A stretch of DNA of 64,000 bases from Nyssa sinensis (Eukaryota > Streptophyta > Magnoliopsida > Cornales > Nyssaceae). Positions 23,709-36,226 of this stretch are shown piece by piece. The notes beneath the pieces are model-generated. The model searched no databases and had not been told where the DNA came from. It saw only the letters and a program-made list of their open reading frames with translations. The position numbers and the translations under genes were made by a program. The stretch is taken from contig CM018038.1 of assembly GCA_008638375.1 (NCBI GenBank), positions 34,462,169-34,526,168 of the forward strand, written 5' to 3'. Position 1 is the stretch's first letter. Each line of letters starts with the position of its first letter.

Positions 23709-24441
23709 AAAGTCGTTTAGTCACTACGTTTCTTTTTTATACGTGACATGAGAGTGAAATTATGCCTTTACAACCATAACTTGAAATCTCCATTTCAATG
23801 ATCAAGAGAAATCACCTTATTACATAGAAGCTAGAGTGTTACATTCTTATCAAATAAATTACCTAAATTTGTCAAGACTGTGAATAATATTTGCAAGTCA
23901 TAAAGAACTTGTAATTATAATCTTAAGTAGAAAAATCACACTCCATATACTATAATCATATACTATATTTCTTGTGAATAACAATTAATTCCATGAATAA
24001 AAATTCTCAAAATATAATAAGAATATTTTCAAGTGTTTTAAAAAATTTATCCAAATGCATTTTGAGATATCTTAAAAAAATAAAATACAATTTTCAAAAA
24101 GCCAAATTATAAAACAGTTTTACAAAAAATAGATGTGGAAACGGGGCTAAAAGCGTTTTAGTTTTTCCAAACAGAAAATAGAACATGATCCCAGCTAATA
24201 AGACACAATATTGACGGAGTCAAATGCCTTAAAAAGAGGGAATAGCGGAGAAACCGATATGACATCCCCTTAAGTTAGTTATGGCTGTTTTGTTTGTTAG
24301 CGCTTCCCCACTTCCACGAATACAGCAACCCTTTGCCCCTTCTTCTTTTCCGGGGAGGGCAAGTGGTAGCAAGGGTGGTGGAGGTGGGTGGCGGCGGTGG
24401 TGTTTCCAACAAGGCCCATAGAAAGTCGTGTTGCAATCCAC
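23709..24441. other. 5' flank of the USP-kinase gene
   Basis: This is AT-rich upstream DNA that becomes GC-rich from about 24300 (repeated GGTGG). It should hold the promoter and 5' UTR, but no clear TATA box was found. Confidence 0.4.
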
Positions 24442-27400
24442 ATGGATGATGGGCTTCCACCACCCATGGGCTCCATTGCCGTGGCTGTTGATAAAGACAA
24501 GCACAGCTCATATGCCGTTCGTTGGGCAATAGATCATCTGTTGATCACCAATCCAACAGTAGTCTTGATTCACGTCAGGATCAGAAACTTGCAAAATCGT
24601 AGGTACCCTCTCTCTTTACTCATTTTTGTCGCCCATCATTGAATTATGACAATGTGATGGAGAAATTTTGTTGTGTTCATTCAACCAAAACCTGCTACAT
24701 GATATGTTTATATGCTTAAAGCGAAACATCCTTTCCAAATGGCAAGATATGACCTGATCCATCCATCAGAATCTAAAATTTCTATTGTCATGAATTGTTT
24801 CCCCTTTTCCCATTTTTTCTTAAAATTTAAAACTTTTGCAGAGATTTCTGGCATGAATGAGGCTGCTCCAGATGCCCAGGGAAAATTAAATGATGCCAAT
24901 TTGCAACAGCTTTTCAGTCCTTTCCGTACATTCTGTTCAAGAAAAGGGGTAAGTGATTTGGTGATTTAAAATAATTGTGAATATTTAGCAGACATGTTTT
25001 TGAACAAGGTGATTTTGGGCGTAAATTATCACCCAACTGAGGCTTTATTTTGAAAATATGATTCATCATATCATATCACAACTAGGATAGGATATGTTAG
25101 CAGATTGTAGCTAGACTAATAAATGTTAAAACTGATTCTGAATACATGAGATGTGGAGAATATTTCAGATTGTAATCAAGGAGGCTGTCCTTGATGATTC
25201 TGATGTCTCCAAAGCACTTCTAGAATATATCAACAGAAACTGCATCTCCAGTATTGTTCTTGGTGCATCATCAAGGAATGCTCTTGCAAGGTTTCTCTTT
25301 CTCTATCTTTATCTCACACGCCCATACACATATATAGCCTGTGCTAAATGATCATACTGTTGCTCACACAGGAAGTTTAGGAACTATGATGTGCCAACTA
25401 CCTTAAATAAATGTGCCCCAGATTTTTGTTCCGTTTATGTAATTGCAAAAGGGAAGGTACTCTCTGTCCGACCAGCAGTACGTCCAGCAACTAATGGTGC
25501 AAATTCCCCAATGGAAAAGCTACCATATCCACAAGGACTTGCACCCCGTTTACCATCTGATCAGTCTGAACTAGAGGATGGATCCAGGTACGCAAGATTA
25601 CAAATAAAAAGCTCCCATTCATTAGTGGTGTGCTCATGTTATCTTTAATTACTTCTTCAATGAGATAATTAAGAGGGAGATAATCACTGATAATTTTTGA
25701 AGAATGCTACATGAGCTTGTTTAGTATATAGTATGGCTAGATATAGTGCAACTGTTTTGAAAGAATGAAAACAAAAACAAAAACAAAAAGTTACACCCCT
25801 ACTGATTATGCTCTCTCCAAATATTTTATATGTTGCATTTTATTCTTTTACAAATATTATATTTTTGTATTTTTGGTGAAAACAGGGCACAGTTTACGAG
25901 GGGAGGGCAAAAAAGTGTAGGACATGAGAGATTGAGGACCAAGACTGCAACCAATTTGTCAATGGACAGCATCGAACTCCCAGTTAGGGGGCCAAGGAAT
26001 TCAATCAACCGTAATTCCCTCACTGGGGACAATGATTTCCCAGCACCACTCAGTTTTGGATCGATTGATATTACAACTCAAAATTTAGATTTTACACAAG
26101 TATTTGAAACTCCCCGAGATGCCAGCCCCTCATCATCCTCAGTAAGTGCAACTATTGGAATAGTAAATGCCACTTGGAAATTTCTTAACAATCTTTAGTA
26201 AGAACGACTGCCTAATTAAAGGAATCTGACTTTGTGAGTTGCTCAATTGGCAGAAAGATGTAGAAGCTGAGATGAAGAGGCTGAAGCTCGAACTAAATCA
26301 AACCATGAACATGTATAACACGGCTTGCAAAGAAGCAGTCACAGCAAATAAGAAGGTAGTATAAGACACAAAGTTACATTTATCTTCTCAGAAGCCACCG
26401 AAAGGCCAACAAAGTTATAAGAAAATCACTTATGCTGAACTTTTTTTTTTTTTTAAAAAGAAGTCAATTACAACTTGATTATTGTACTACCTTATTGTTC
26501 TTTTTTTTTGAGAGAGAAATATGAGTGTGATAAAATTGAGTCCCACTAGAATAGACCTAATATTCCATGAAAATTGTTATCTACAGGCATGGAATCTAAG
26601 GGTAGACACTGCAGCATTTTGTCCACACTCTGACAATAAATGTAATGTTATGGCCGATGTGTTTGCCTTCCGAGTATAAACAATATTCATAGTCATTAAT
26701 TAAGATGGGAGCCAGATACTCTGTATTAGGCAGTTTTTTTTTTTTTTTTGAGGAAATATATAACCAGGGGAAATTTAGGACAGCACATTCAAAATATTTG
26801 AAAGGAAGGCACAATTGATTCACTTTTTTTTTTCAATTGATTTCTATAATGTTGCTATATCTGTCATGTAGAGGACCCGCCCCGGGGGGGGGGGGACAGC
26901 ATTTAAGAAAAATGTAACTTTCTGAAAATGTTACATATCTAACTAAATTCCAGGCTAAAGAGCTTCATCAATGGAAGATGGAAGAAGTTCATAGGATCGA
27001 GCAAGCCCGGCTTGCAGAAGAGGCAGCACTTGCAGTTGCCGAGATGGAGAAGGCTAAATGCAGAGCTGCCATTGAAGCAGCAGATAAAGCACAAAAGTTA
27101 GCTGAAATGGAAGCACAGAGAAGAAAGTATGCAGAGTTGAAGGCCAAACGAGAGGCAGAAGAGAAGAATCGAGCATTGAATGTTTTATCAAACAATGATG
27201 TCCGCTATAGAAAATACACCATAGAAGAGATTGAAACGGTCACTGAAAAATTCTCGGAGTCGTTAAAAATTGGTGAAGGTGGATATGGGCCTGTTTATAG
27301 AGCCAAACTTGATCACACTCCAGTTGCCATTAAAGTTCTTAGACCAGATGCTACACAAGGAAGGAAGCAATTCCAACAAGAGGTGTGATATTGTTTTTCC

Positions 27401-29039
27401 ACTTTTATCTTCATTACAATCAATAATTGTTCTGAAGTAAACGATTGTTCATTTAGGCATTATTTTTTGAAATCTGTATACATTTTGGGATTCTGTTGGC
27501 AAATAATTGGTGTTTTAACTGCTTAAACTGAGGAAGCTTGCAATGATGCTTCTATATCCAATATCCAAACAGCAGAATTTTGATAATTATTAATTTCCAA
27601 AGCAATGTGGCTAGGTTTATCTCATTGTTTTTGCAGTTCTATTCAGGATTTCCTTTTGGCAGATTAGGGGATATAATCGTCACTTCTTCTTTTTTTGTTT
27701 TTGTTTTTGTTTTCCCCAATAGATAGAACCACCACTCCAACATAGGGTGGAGGGTTAGGCATGGAACCCCACCAGATTATTAGAAAAAACCCCAAAATAT
27801 AAGTAGAGGAGGATGTAAAAGCCTTGGCTCTGTAAGAAAAAAATATTGACCAATGGTCTACAAGTGCACGATAGAATATCTGTAACATAAGCTAGGATAA
27901 ATTGTTAGCGCACACTTGGATATCCTGTGGAAGCTGATATTCTCCATCATCTTATACACATTTCCTTCCCACTTAATCATAACAGCTTCATTTCTGGCAA
28001 TCCTTATTGATTCTATACCTTCCATGGTGGTCATGTTTCCTGTTTTCAGTGATGACCCCTAGTTGGCTAATGGACATGTGCCTTAAAATGCTGTGTCAAA
28101 CATTATAAATCTATTCAGATTCAGTGGGATGTCCCATCATGCTTTATTGATTGTGATATGAATTATTGTTTAAGAGATTATTTGTTAAATTTCCCTTCTT
28201 ATAGTATGTGTTCCCATCATGGTTTACAGGTTGAGGTCCTCAGTTGCATTAGACATCCAAACATGGTCCTCCTCTTAGGTGCCTGTCCTGAATATGGATG
28301 TTTGGTGTATGAATTTATGAACAATGGCAGCTTGGAAGATCGGCTATTTCGGAAAGGTAACAGCCCTTCAATTCCATGGAGAATTAGGTTCAAAATAGCA
28401 GCTGAAATTGCAACCGGACTTCTATTCCTCCACCAGGCAAAGCCAGAACCCCTTGTGCACCGGGACCTTAAACCAGCTAACATCCTCTTAGATCGTAATT
28501 ACGTGTGTAAAATTAGTGATGTTGGCCTAGCACGGTTGGTCCCACCTTCTGTAGCTGATAGTGTCACACAATATCACATGACCTCAGCTGCAGGAACATT
28601 TTGTTACATAGATCCTGAGTATCAACAAACGGGCAAGTTAGGGATAAAATCAGATATATACTCCCTTGGCATATTGTTACTCCAAATTATCACGGCAAGG
28701 CCCCCAATGGGTCTCACTCATCATGTTGAAAGGGCCCTTGAGAAAGGAACATTTCCAGATTTACTTGACCCAACAGTTCCAGACTGGCCCGTTGAAGAGG
28801 CTCTTCAGTTTGCAAAATTGGCACTGAACTGTGCTGAGCTAAGGAAGAAGGACAGGCCGGATCTTGGGTTGGTTGTAGTTCCAGAGCTCACCCGACTTAG
28901 AGAAATTGGATCGAACAGAAAATCAAGTAACGGTAGTGGTCATAGTCACGAGAAGCATCCTCAAAAATTGGGTTCACGGGCAAGGTTGTCAAATGCGAGC
29001 CAGGTTGGTGATCTTCTCATCACAGATACACTAGAATAG
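24442..29039 (+). CDS. USP-domain receptor-like cytoplasmic kinase (no U-box)
   Basis: Eight exons: 24442-24598, 24842-24948, 25169-25290, 25372-25587, 25886-26141, 26254-26355, 26954-27382, 28230-29039. All have GT-AG introns and one open frame of 732 residues. Residues about 9-150 form a universal stress protein (nucleotide-binding) domain (IAVAVDKDKHSSYAVRWAIDHLL-type start; ending VLGASSR, APDFCSVYVIAKGK). A linker rich in Ser and Pro follows, then a coiled coil at 287-392 and a protein kinase: glycine loop IGEGGYGPV (426-434), Lys447, HRD with Asp542, and DVG at 560-562 in place of DFG, as is usual in this family. It ends soon after the kinase, so it belongs to the members without a U-box. 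The likely role is Ser/Thr kinase signalling in the cytoplasm; the substrate is unknown. ATG 24442 is the first in-frame ATG. Intron 7 is long (847 bp). Confidence 0.93.
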
Positions 29040-29425
29040 ATATGATACAACTTAATTTTTTTTTTTTAAATTCGAAATTTAGGGTTCTTGGAGATAAGTT
29101 ACAGAACTGTAATTTTGATTGGAATTATTTTTAATGAGGCTACTACAACATACTATGGGAAAATTAGTCCATTGTGTCTTACATAAAACTTCGTTGAAGT
29201 CCATTGTGGTTTGATAGCACTGCAAATAAAATCTATGTATTTATTTTCTTCTCAATATTTTCTTAGATTAGGGAAATTTGGGAGTTGATAGAGAACCTCA
29301 TTTGAACTTTAAAATAGTAACAACTTCTCCACAGAACACTGCCTTGTCAGATGCATCATTGTAGTGGAGTTACTTCAGTTTTCTGATGTGTTTTTTTCAT
29401 TTTGAATAATTAGGAAACAACATTA

Positions 29426-29587
29426 ATGGCAAATAATTCTGGAGGGAACACAGAGCCACCAAGTCCAGAAGAAGGTGGCCCCCCGTTGAACTTGAAGACC
29501 AACAACACCAACAGATCTGGAGAGCCGGTAACTAGAAAGCTGCTCAAATTGGATGAAATGAAAGCATATTGCTCACAAACCAAATAA
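29426..29587 (+). CDS. Possible small ORF or alternative last exon after the kinase gene
   Basis: A 53-codon ORF from ATG to TAA, of normal coding-like composition (Pro/Gly/Asn-rich start, then RKLLKLDEMKAYCSQTK), preceded by an AATTAG acceptor-like site at 29408-29413. It may be an alternative terminal exon of the kinase gene, which ends 387 bp upstream, or part of its 3' UTR. No family was recognised. It could equally be chance. Confidence 0.25.
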   Translation: MANNSGGNTEPPSPEEGGPPLNLKTNNTNRSGEPVTRKLLKLDEMKAYCSQTK

Positions 29588-31006
29588 AGATGGATTTAGA
29601 AGGTTGGTGGTCATGAAAATTCAGTTGGGACTCAAGGATGGGTGTCCTCCCATATATATATATGCTAGCAAATTAAGGCACATGATATCCGCCGGTCCTG
29701 TGCATGTAACTAGAACATAACAAAATCATTGTATTTTTTTAAGGATTTAGTTTGCTTCTAATGATGCAGAAATGCAGTGAAGCTATGTCTTTGGCATAAC
29801 CTCTCTACACTTCTGCCTCTTGGGTGATTACTTCTTTTATTTGGGATGAGAACAAAGAGTCTTGGGGTGATTACTTCTTTTATTTGGGAAGAGAACAAAG
29901 AGAGCATGTCATGAACGAGATTAAGAAAAATGGTGGCATATTGCTTTACTCATTGAGTCAATGAAAAAAGCATGGGTAAGTGGCACGTCAAAGTGCTAAC
30001 ACAAAAAATACAAAGTTGTAGGAGGAATAAATATAATAGTGTCTATGAGTACATTTGGGACAATTGCCGAAGAGGGAATAAACTAAATAGCCCTTTTTTT
30101 TTAAAAAAAAAAAACCAAAATGTACCTCATATTTTTAGGCTACAATCACAAAATGATTAATAATCTTCTTAACATGCTTTTAGTTGGACAAGATTATTAA
30201 CACATGCGTTGCACATGAACTGTGTATTAAATTATTAAGATATATTTTACGTAATTTAAGTATTATAACAATTTATAACAATTTAATATTGTTACCAAAT
30301 AATACTACAAATTTAAAAATAGGGTGAGAAACTAAAATAAAATACTATGAAAAATGAGTATGGAAACTGAAAGAAAATTTAAATAAAATTTACTTAAACA
30401 TCTTAAATAGGAAAAATAATTAAAAAAATGACGGATGAAAAGTTTAGTAAAATATTAAAATAAACTCGAAATATAATAAATGTAATTAGATTAAGGTATC
30501 TAATAACCTTCTATATTAAACTTAAAGAAAAAAAAAGTCATTTTGATTCATTTATTTTTTTACTTCTATACTCTATTGGTCTAACACCTTTTATGTATAA
30601 ATGTGTGTGTATGTATACATACACAAATACAATATTATATATATATATATTATATCACGTCACAAAATTTTAATTTTAATTTATTTTACATGATTTTCAG
30701 TATTTTATAATTTTAAAAATTTGAAAGAAAATTTATATATATTTTTTATTTTACCACTTTATAAGGTTACCCATTTCCTTTTTTTTTTTTTTTGGTGCAC
30801 TTTGTTTTTCCAAACTTATTAATCTTTTAAGATTCTAAACTTAAAAGGAAAAAAGTAATTGTGCAACTTTTTTATTTAATATTTTCCTAAATATTTAATC
30901 TTTACACACTTTTTTTTTTCTTTTAATAAACACATTTTAACTCTTAAATACATATATTTTTCTATTTTTCTTTTTTGATGATTGAAATATAATGAAAGAT
31001 GAGCAC
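29588..31006. other. AT-rich spacer
   Basis: No gene is seen. There is a direct repeat of about 47 bp (gggtgattacttcttttatt) at about 29820 and 29867. The stretch 30760-31000 resembles 60520-60995 on the far side of element F (separate finding), so part of it belongs to an older AT-rich repeat that was the target of that insertion. Confidence 0.5.
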
Positions 31007-31472
31007 TGATGTTGCTCTTTTATGGTCGGAGGGCCTCTCATCCTTCGCTACCTATCAAGAACTTGAGGTTAGAGGGTCACTGAGAAGGCTGCGGTAGTAG
31101 CTGCATGATAAAGTTAGTAAAGAAATAAATGCCGTAATTTAAGAAGAATTGAATATAAATTGAGAGCATACCTTATGACCTTATTTATAGACTATAGATC
31201 TCCTAAGTTGAGAAGGATTAAGAGTCATGAAAATAGGAATTTGAAGATATCTTGAAGATAGTAGTTGCCATATTGAAACTCTGTTTCCTTATATTAAGGT
31301 CAGTAGTTTATAGAAGGCGGTGACCAGTTCGAAAACCATTACCTTTGAAATATTGATATTTGCTCAGTCAAATGAACCATTTAACCTAAGATCTGTATGT
31401 CGAAGAATTCTTGGGAGCCATGTGTCATACCCTGGTAACTCTGAATTGCTGCAGTCAAGTTATGATATATCA
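31007..31472 (-). mobile_element. 3' LTR of element F
   Basis: A 466-bp LTR (TGATG...TATCA on +) that aligns along its length with 60007-60477. On the minus strand it is preceded by a purine tract, GGGGGGGAGTAGC (31473-31485 on +), which fits the polypurine tract that primes plus-strand synthesis. Confidence 0.9.
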
Positions 31473-31499
31473 GCTACTCCCCCCCGAGCCTCAGTTCTA

Positions 31500-31957
31500 T
31501 AGGACCCAACATAAAGCTTGAGATTAGGGTTTCTAAAGAGTCACAGTGTACTTTCATAAATGCACCGTTATGTATTATGATAAAACAGCTGTTGAGGGAA
31601 CAGTTAATGCCTTATCACTGCGTCAGCCGCCGATTAGATGACCCGAGGCCATTATCGGCCAATCGTCGATTGATTGGGGTTTGGAGCCATAAATGTTACT
31701 CCTTATTGGATGATCTTATAAATAAAAAAACTCCTCAAGAAGAGTTTTGTTTTATGAACTCTCAAAAACACTAAGTGCATTTTTGAGCAAAAAGAAGATC
31801 TCAAGGTGATTTTCGATGTACCTAAAGATCAATTCGACCATCAATCTTCAAGATTCCCAGTCAGTTGGTGAAAGTGCACTTCTCTATTTATTTTTACTTA
31901 TTTTGTCTTTGTCTCTCTTTCCCTCTTTTTTCCTATTTAAGTTATATTTTTGGAAAG
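31500..31957 (+). promoter_or_regulatory. Possible promoter and leader of the antisense ORF of element F
   Basis: This lies between the PPT and the antisense ORF. A TATA-like CTTATAAATAA sits at about 31716-31726, followed by a leader of about 230 bp. Antisense promoters are expected for the extra ORF in Tat elements; here the evidence is position and the TATA match. Confidence 0.4.
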
Positions 31958-33903
31958 ATGGCTATTTCTAATGCTTAGTCGAGTACAGGAGAGGAAGCGA
32001 GGGAGGTCGTAGAAATAGGAAATCAGAAGGCATTAGGCCTTATTTTGGGTGATGAAGTTAGGAATGCTTCATGTGATAGTTCAGGAGTGCTTCTAGTCGA
32101 AGCGCACCTTAAACCTAGGGATAGAGAGGCTAGTTCGTCAGGCAAACCTCACAAGAGAGAGGAAGGTGAGAGTGTCATGACTGAGGGTACGCTAGATGCC
32201 CTCAAAATCAATTTTGACTTTCCTTCAAATGTGTCCTGTAGGATACCGAAGGCTATAGATCGCCCATCAGATATCGAGAGATGAGAGATTTGTTCCTACC
32301 TTGAATAGTTTGAGGTCGGTGCATGTTTTCCTTCTTCATTATTTAGTGAATGAGTTCTTTAGCTAGTTTAAAATTTTCCCTGCCGAACTAAACATTAACA
32401 GTTGAAGGCAATTGGTGGTCTTCTTAGTCCTAGGTCACCAAAACAAAGTCGAAGTAGATCTGAACCTCATTAGAAGTAATATGGATATGAAGTACTTGAA
32501 GTTAGAGGGGATGTTTTATATGTCCTTTGACAAGAGGTTCAAGCCACTGATCTCGGTACTTACTTCCAACAAAACATGAAAGAAGTGGTACTTCTTTGTC
32601 AAGGGTGGCTGGGAATACGAAGACTTCGAGAACAGGAACAACTTCTTTCCTTGGCACACCGGGTTTAAGGGTGAGCCTACAGAACTTCAGATGCAATTTT
32701 TAGTACCTATACTTTTCTTCTAACCTAACTAACACTGCTTTTTTTTTTTTTTTCCTTTTTCCATAGACAAGAATGCTTGGAGAAGGTTGACTTTTACTCC
32801 CGACTTGCAAGAAAATTATATGAAGCTTATTCATCCCTAAGACCACCCCCATGATCAAATCCTTACCCTTCAAAACCTCATGGACTGCAGAGCTTGTAAA
32901 AGAAAAGTTAGAGATCTTAAAAAAGACAGTCCTGATGGGCTGGACCCCAAGATCGAAGAAGGTTGGGGGGACATCCAACCTTGCCAAACAAGTCCTCTCC
33001 CCATAAGAAGAGGAAGACAGAGGTCGGGGGCCCCAACTCCCCTAAACCTACGGTTTCTAAGGAGCTAGCACTACCCGCTACTCGACGTGAGCTCCTTCCT
33101 TCTCCAGCCCCAATAGGTGCACTTTGAATCCAGAGGCAAAGGGAAGATGGACATGGTTCCTCCATTGGTGGCCACGGTTGAGATCAGGGAGGCTGTACCA
33201 TAAAAAATGCCTACAAAGAGGCTTGGAGCTAAGCTTTCAGTCGTTTCAAGGGCTTGAAGCCCCAAAAGATTTCCATGGACCTCCTGGTATCCCATATGAG
33301 GGTAAGACTATCTTGATTTGATTTCAGTGATTTGTTAATATATTTTCTTAACCTTCTATCCTTATTGAATTGTTCAATTTTTACTCGTTCGCAAGTGGCT
33401 CATGCTATGGTTGCCAATATGGATTGCCTCAAAAAGTCAGAACGGGAGGACAGACTCCAAGTTGAGCTCGACGAGACAAGGTTTTAACTTGGGACCAACC
33501 GATCTGCATCTCTTACCTTTGAGAAAAAGTTGAAAGATTCCCTTACCGTTCTTGGTATTCTGGAGTCACAGAAGAATGCTTTCGGCTTCAAAATTGGAGG
33601 CTCTAAAGAAAGAGAAAAAAGAAGCCGACGTTGCTGCTGCTTAGAGGCTTGCCACCAATGTGCATGTGGCAAGGGAAGAGACACAAAGAGCTCTCAGAGA
33701 AGTGGTGCAGAGTCTGGGGGGAGAGTTTGCAGACCATGGGTATGAAACCTTTAGGAAAAAGATCCAGAAGCTCTATCTTGACCTCGATATGCTCTAGAGT
33801 GGATGAGGTTTCAGTGGATGAGCCCGTGATGAGCCCTCTTGAAGCTGCCCTGATGGAATCTGCAGATCTCGAGCAAGAAGCCCCTCCTGCCAAGGATCAT
33901 TAG
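31958..33903 (+). pseudogene. Antisense extra ORF of element F ('putative gypsy-type transposon' protein), decayed
   Basis: Coding-like sequence on the strand opposite gag-pol. The ATG at 31958 is soon followed by a stop, and the frame runs on with many stops. It shows the pattern of the plant 'putative gypsy type transposon' family (PF04195-like): RIPKAIDRPSDIER, then KKWYFFVKGGWEYEDF near 32580-32620, a likely intron at about 32701-32766 (GTACCT...CCATAG), then a charged, coiled-coil-like C-terminal part at 33390-33900. The function of these proteins is unknown. In Grande and related Tat elements a similar ORF lies antisense between pol and the 3' LTR. Confidence 0.7.
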
Positions 33904-34138
33904 TTAGGATTTCTTGTAATTTTTTCCTCTTTTGGTCTTCCGATCTTATAACCCTCCCATTTTTAGGATTTCTACTATATGAAACTCTTGTTGTTTCAAA
34001 CCTTGTGTCTAGTTGAATATCTTTGTGTTATATCTAAATTTAAGATAATCTCTTCAATATTTAAACCAGTAGAGAAACATAAGTTTTTCCAAAGATTCTA
34101 AAACACTTACTAGGTCAAGTTAATAGAACATATAGAAT

Positions 34139-35145
34139 TGTAACACCTGCAACACTTATAATGAATACAAGTTTTTTGGGGATCTATACATTGATAAAGT
34201 GGTCCAGACCTATAACATTTGTAATGGATACAAGATTTTTAGGGGTCCGTATATTGATGAAATGGACTAGACCTATAGCACTTGTAATGGTTACAAGGCT
34301 TTTAGGGGTCTGTACATTGAGTGAAATAGACCAGACCTGTAGCGCTTCTAATGGTTACAAGGCTTTTAGGGGTCTATACATTGAGTGAAATGGAGTAGAC
34401 TTGTAGCGTTTGTAATGGTTATAAGGATTTTAGGGGTCTGTAAATTGAGTGAAATGGATCAGACTTGTAGCGTTTATAATGGTTACAAGGCTTTTAGGGG
34501 TTTGTACATTGAGTGAAATGAACCAGACCTTTAGTGCTTGTAATGGTTACAAGGCTTTTAGGGGTCTGTACATTGAGTGAAATTGACCAAACTTGTAGCA
34601 CTTGTAATGGTTACAAGGATTTTAGGGGTCTATACATTAAGTGAAATAGGACCAGACCTATAGTGCTTGTAATGGTTACAAGGCTTTTAGGGGTCTGTAC
34701 ATTGAGTAAAATAGGACAGGACCTGTAGCACTTGTAATAGTTACAAGGCTTTTAGGGGTCTGTATATTGAGTGAAATGGACCAGACTTCTAATACTTGTG
34801 ATAGTTACAAGGCTTTTAAGGGGTCTGTGTATTAGGTGAAATAGACCAAACCTATAACACTTGTAATGGTTATAAGGCTTTTAGGAGTTTGTACATTGAG
34901 GTAAAGGAACTAGACCTGTAGCACTTGTAATGGTTACAAGGCTTTTAGGGGTCTGTTCATTGGGTGAAATGGATCAGACTTGTAGCACTTGTAATGGTTA
35001 TAAGGCTTTTAGGGGTCTGTACATTAAGTGAAATGGATTAGACTTGTAGCACTTGTAATGATTACAAGGCTTTTAGGGGTCTATTCATTGGGTGAAATGG
35101 ATCAGACCTGTAGCACTTGTAATGGATACAACGCTTTTAGCTTGC
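34139..35145 (+). repeat. Tandem array, unit about 64 bp, about 15 copies
   Basis: Successive units contain 'taatggttacaaggcttttaggggtctgtacattgagtgaaatggaccagacctgtag'-like sequence in short blocks; unit starts recur at about 34158, 34222, 34285, 34349, 34412, 34477 and 34541. It occupies the place where the rest of the integrase of element F would be, between pol and the antisense ORF. Confidence 0.9.
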
Positions 35146-36226
35146 TTTAGCATACTAAGCCAGTAATAGCCCTAAGTTAGTGCTCGGTAAGCTGTGGTCC
35201 TACTGCTGTTATAGGTTGCCACAGATCCCTTCATGTATCTCGGCTAGGATATAATGGGCCATTTCTAGAGTTAAGCACCATAGGAAAGGCTGTGTGTAAG
35301 ATCTTCGGTAAAGTTTTTCTTTAAGAATTAAATACCGAGCTGCCCTAATCTGAATTCTTCTAGCATGATTCCTTTTTTTTTTTTGGAAGCAACCCTTCCT
35401 TTAGGTACTAGATGATCAGAGTCATCCAATTTTGAGATTGTTCTGAAATTGGAAAAGATTGTACTACTTCAATACTAGGTTTTGACTGGTAGGAGATTTT
35501 GATCATTGAGTCCCTTTCTGGCTTGAGATGAGAGACCATATTTGCTAAAGCATCCATCCTTGGAGTTCTCATTTCTTTCGATCTTCTAAATAGTGAATTT
35601 GTGGAAAGACCGCTTTAGTGATTCCATCAGCTTTGAATATCAAGTCATTCTGTTATCTTGGGTAGAAGTTTCTCCCAAAACTTGACTCATTATAAGCTAA
35701 GAGTCAAAAAATGTGTCAAGGTCTAAAGCTTCACCTTCTAGATCTAATTTCATCCCAAGGATAAGTGTTTCGTACTCTTTATTGTTAGAGGACCTGAATC
35801 CCAAGCTAACAGGTTTTTTGGTTACGATCCCATTAGGAGATTGAAGTATTATACCTACTCCAGAGCCCTTGTTTGTAGATGAACTATCGGTATAAAGTAG
35901 CCATACCGAAGTGTCTGTAGTGGTTTGAGTTTTCGAATGCTGTGTTCCAGTGAATTTTGCTATAAAATCTACTAATACTTGAGCTTTGATAGTAGTTTGT
36001 GGAACATAGGATATGTCAAATTCTCCTAGTTCTATTGACCATTTAACTAGTCGTCTCGAAACTTTAGGTTTATATAGGATTGAATTTAAAGGATAGGATG
36101 TAGGGATTACTGATACGATGAGCTTGAAAGTATGGTATGAGCTTCCGAGCGGATATTACCAAGGCTAAAAGCCAGTTTTTCAATTGCAAAGTACCTTTCT
36201 CTAGTGTCTAGAAGTGCTGTACTAAC
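35146..36226 (-). pseudogene. RNase H and start of integrase region of element F
   Basis: The minus-strand reading shows the end of RT and the RNase H (YTDSSSTNKGSGVGIIL near 35850-35900, LLDTRERYFAIEKLAFSLV near 36160-36215), the linker (NWMTLII) and the integrase zinc-finger lead-in (EIHEGICGN) near 35220. After that the frame is lost and the tandem array begins, so the integrase catalytic core is absent. Several stops are present. The right edge is the insertion point of element J. Confidence 0.8.

Noticed and set aside
24388..24441. Possible upstream start of the USP-kinase gene
   Set aside because: The first codon of that open stretch is GTG, not ATG; the first in-frame ATG is 24442 and leaves a complete USP domain start.
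26884..26895. Run of 12 G in an intron of the kinase gene
   Set aside because: It is a homopolymer within intron 6 with no coding effect; it may be a sequencing or assembly artefact.
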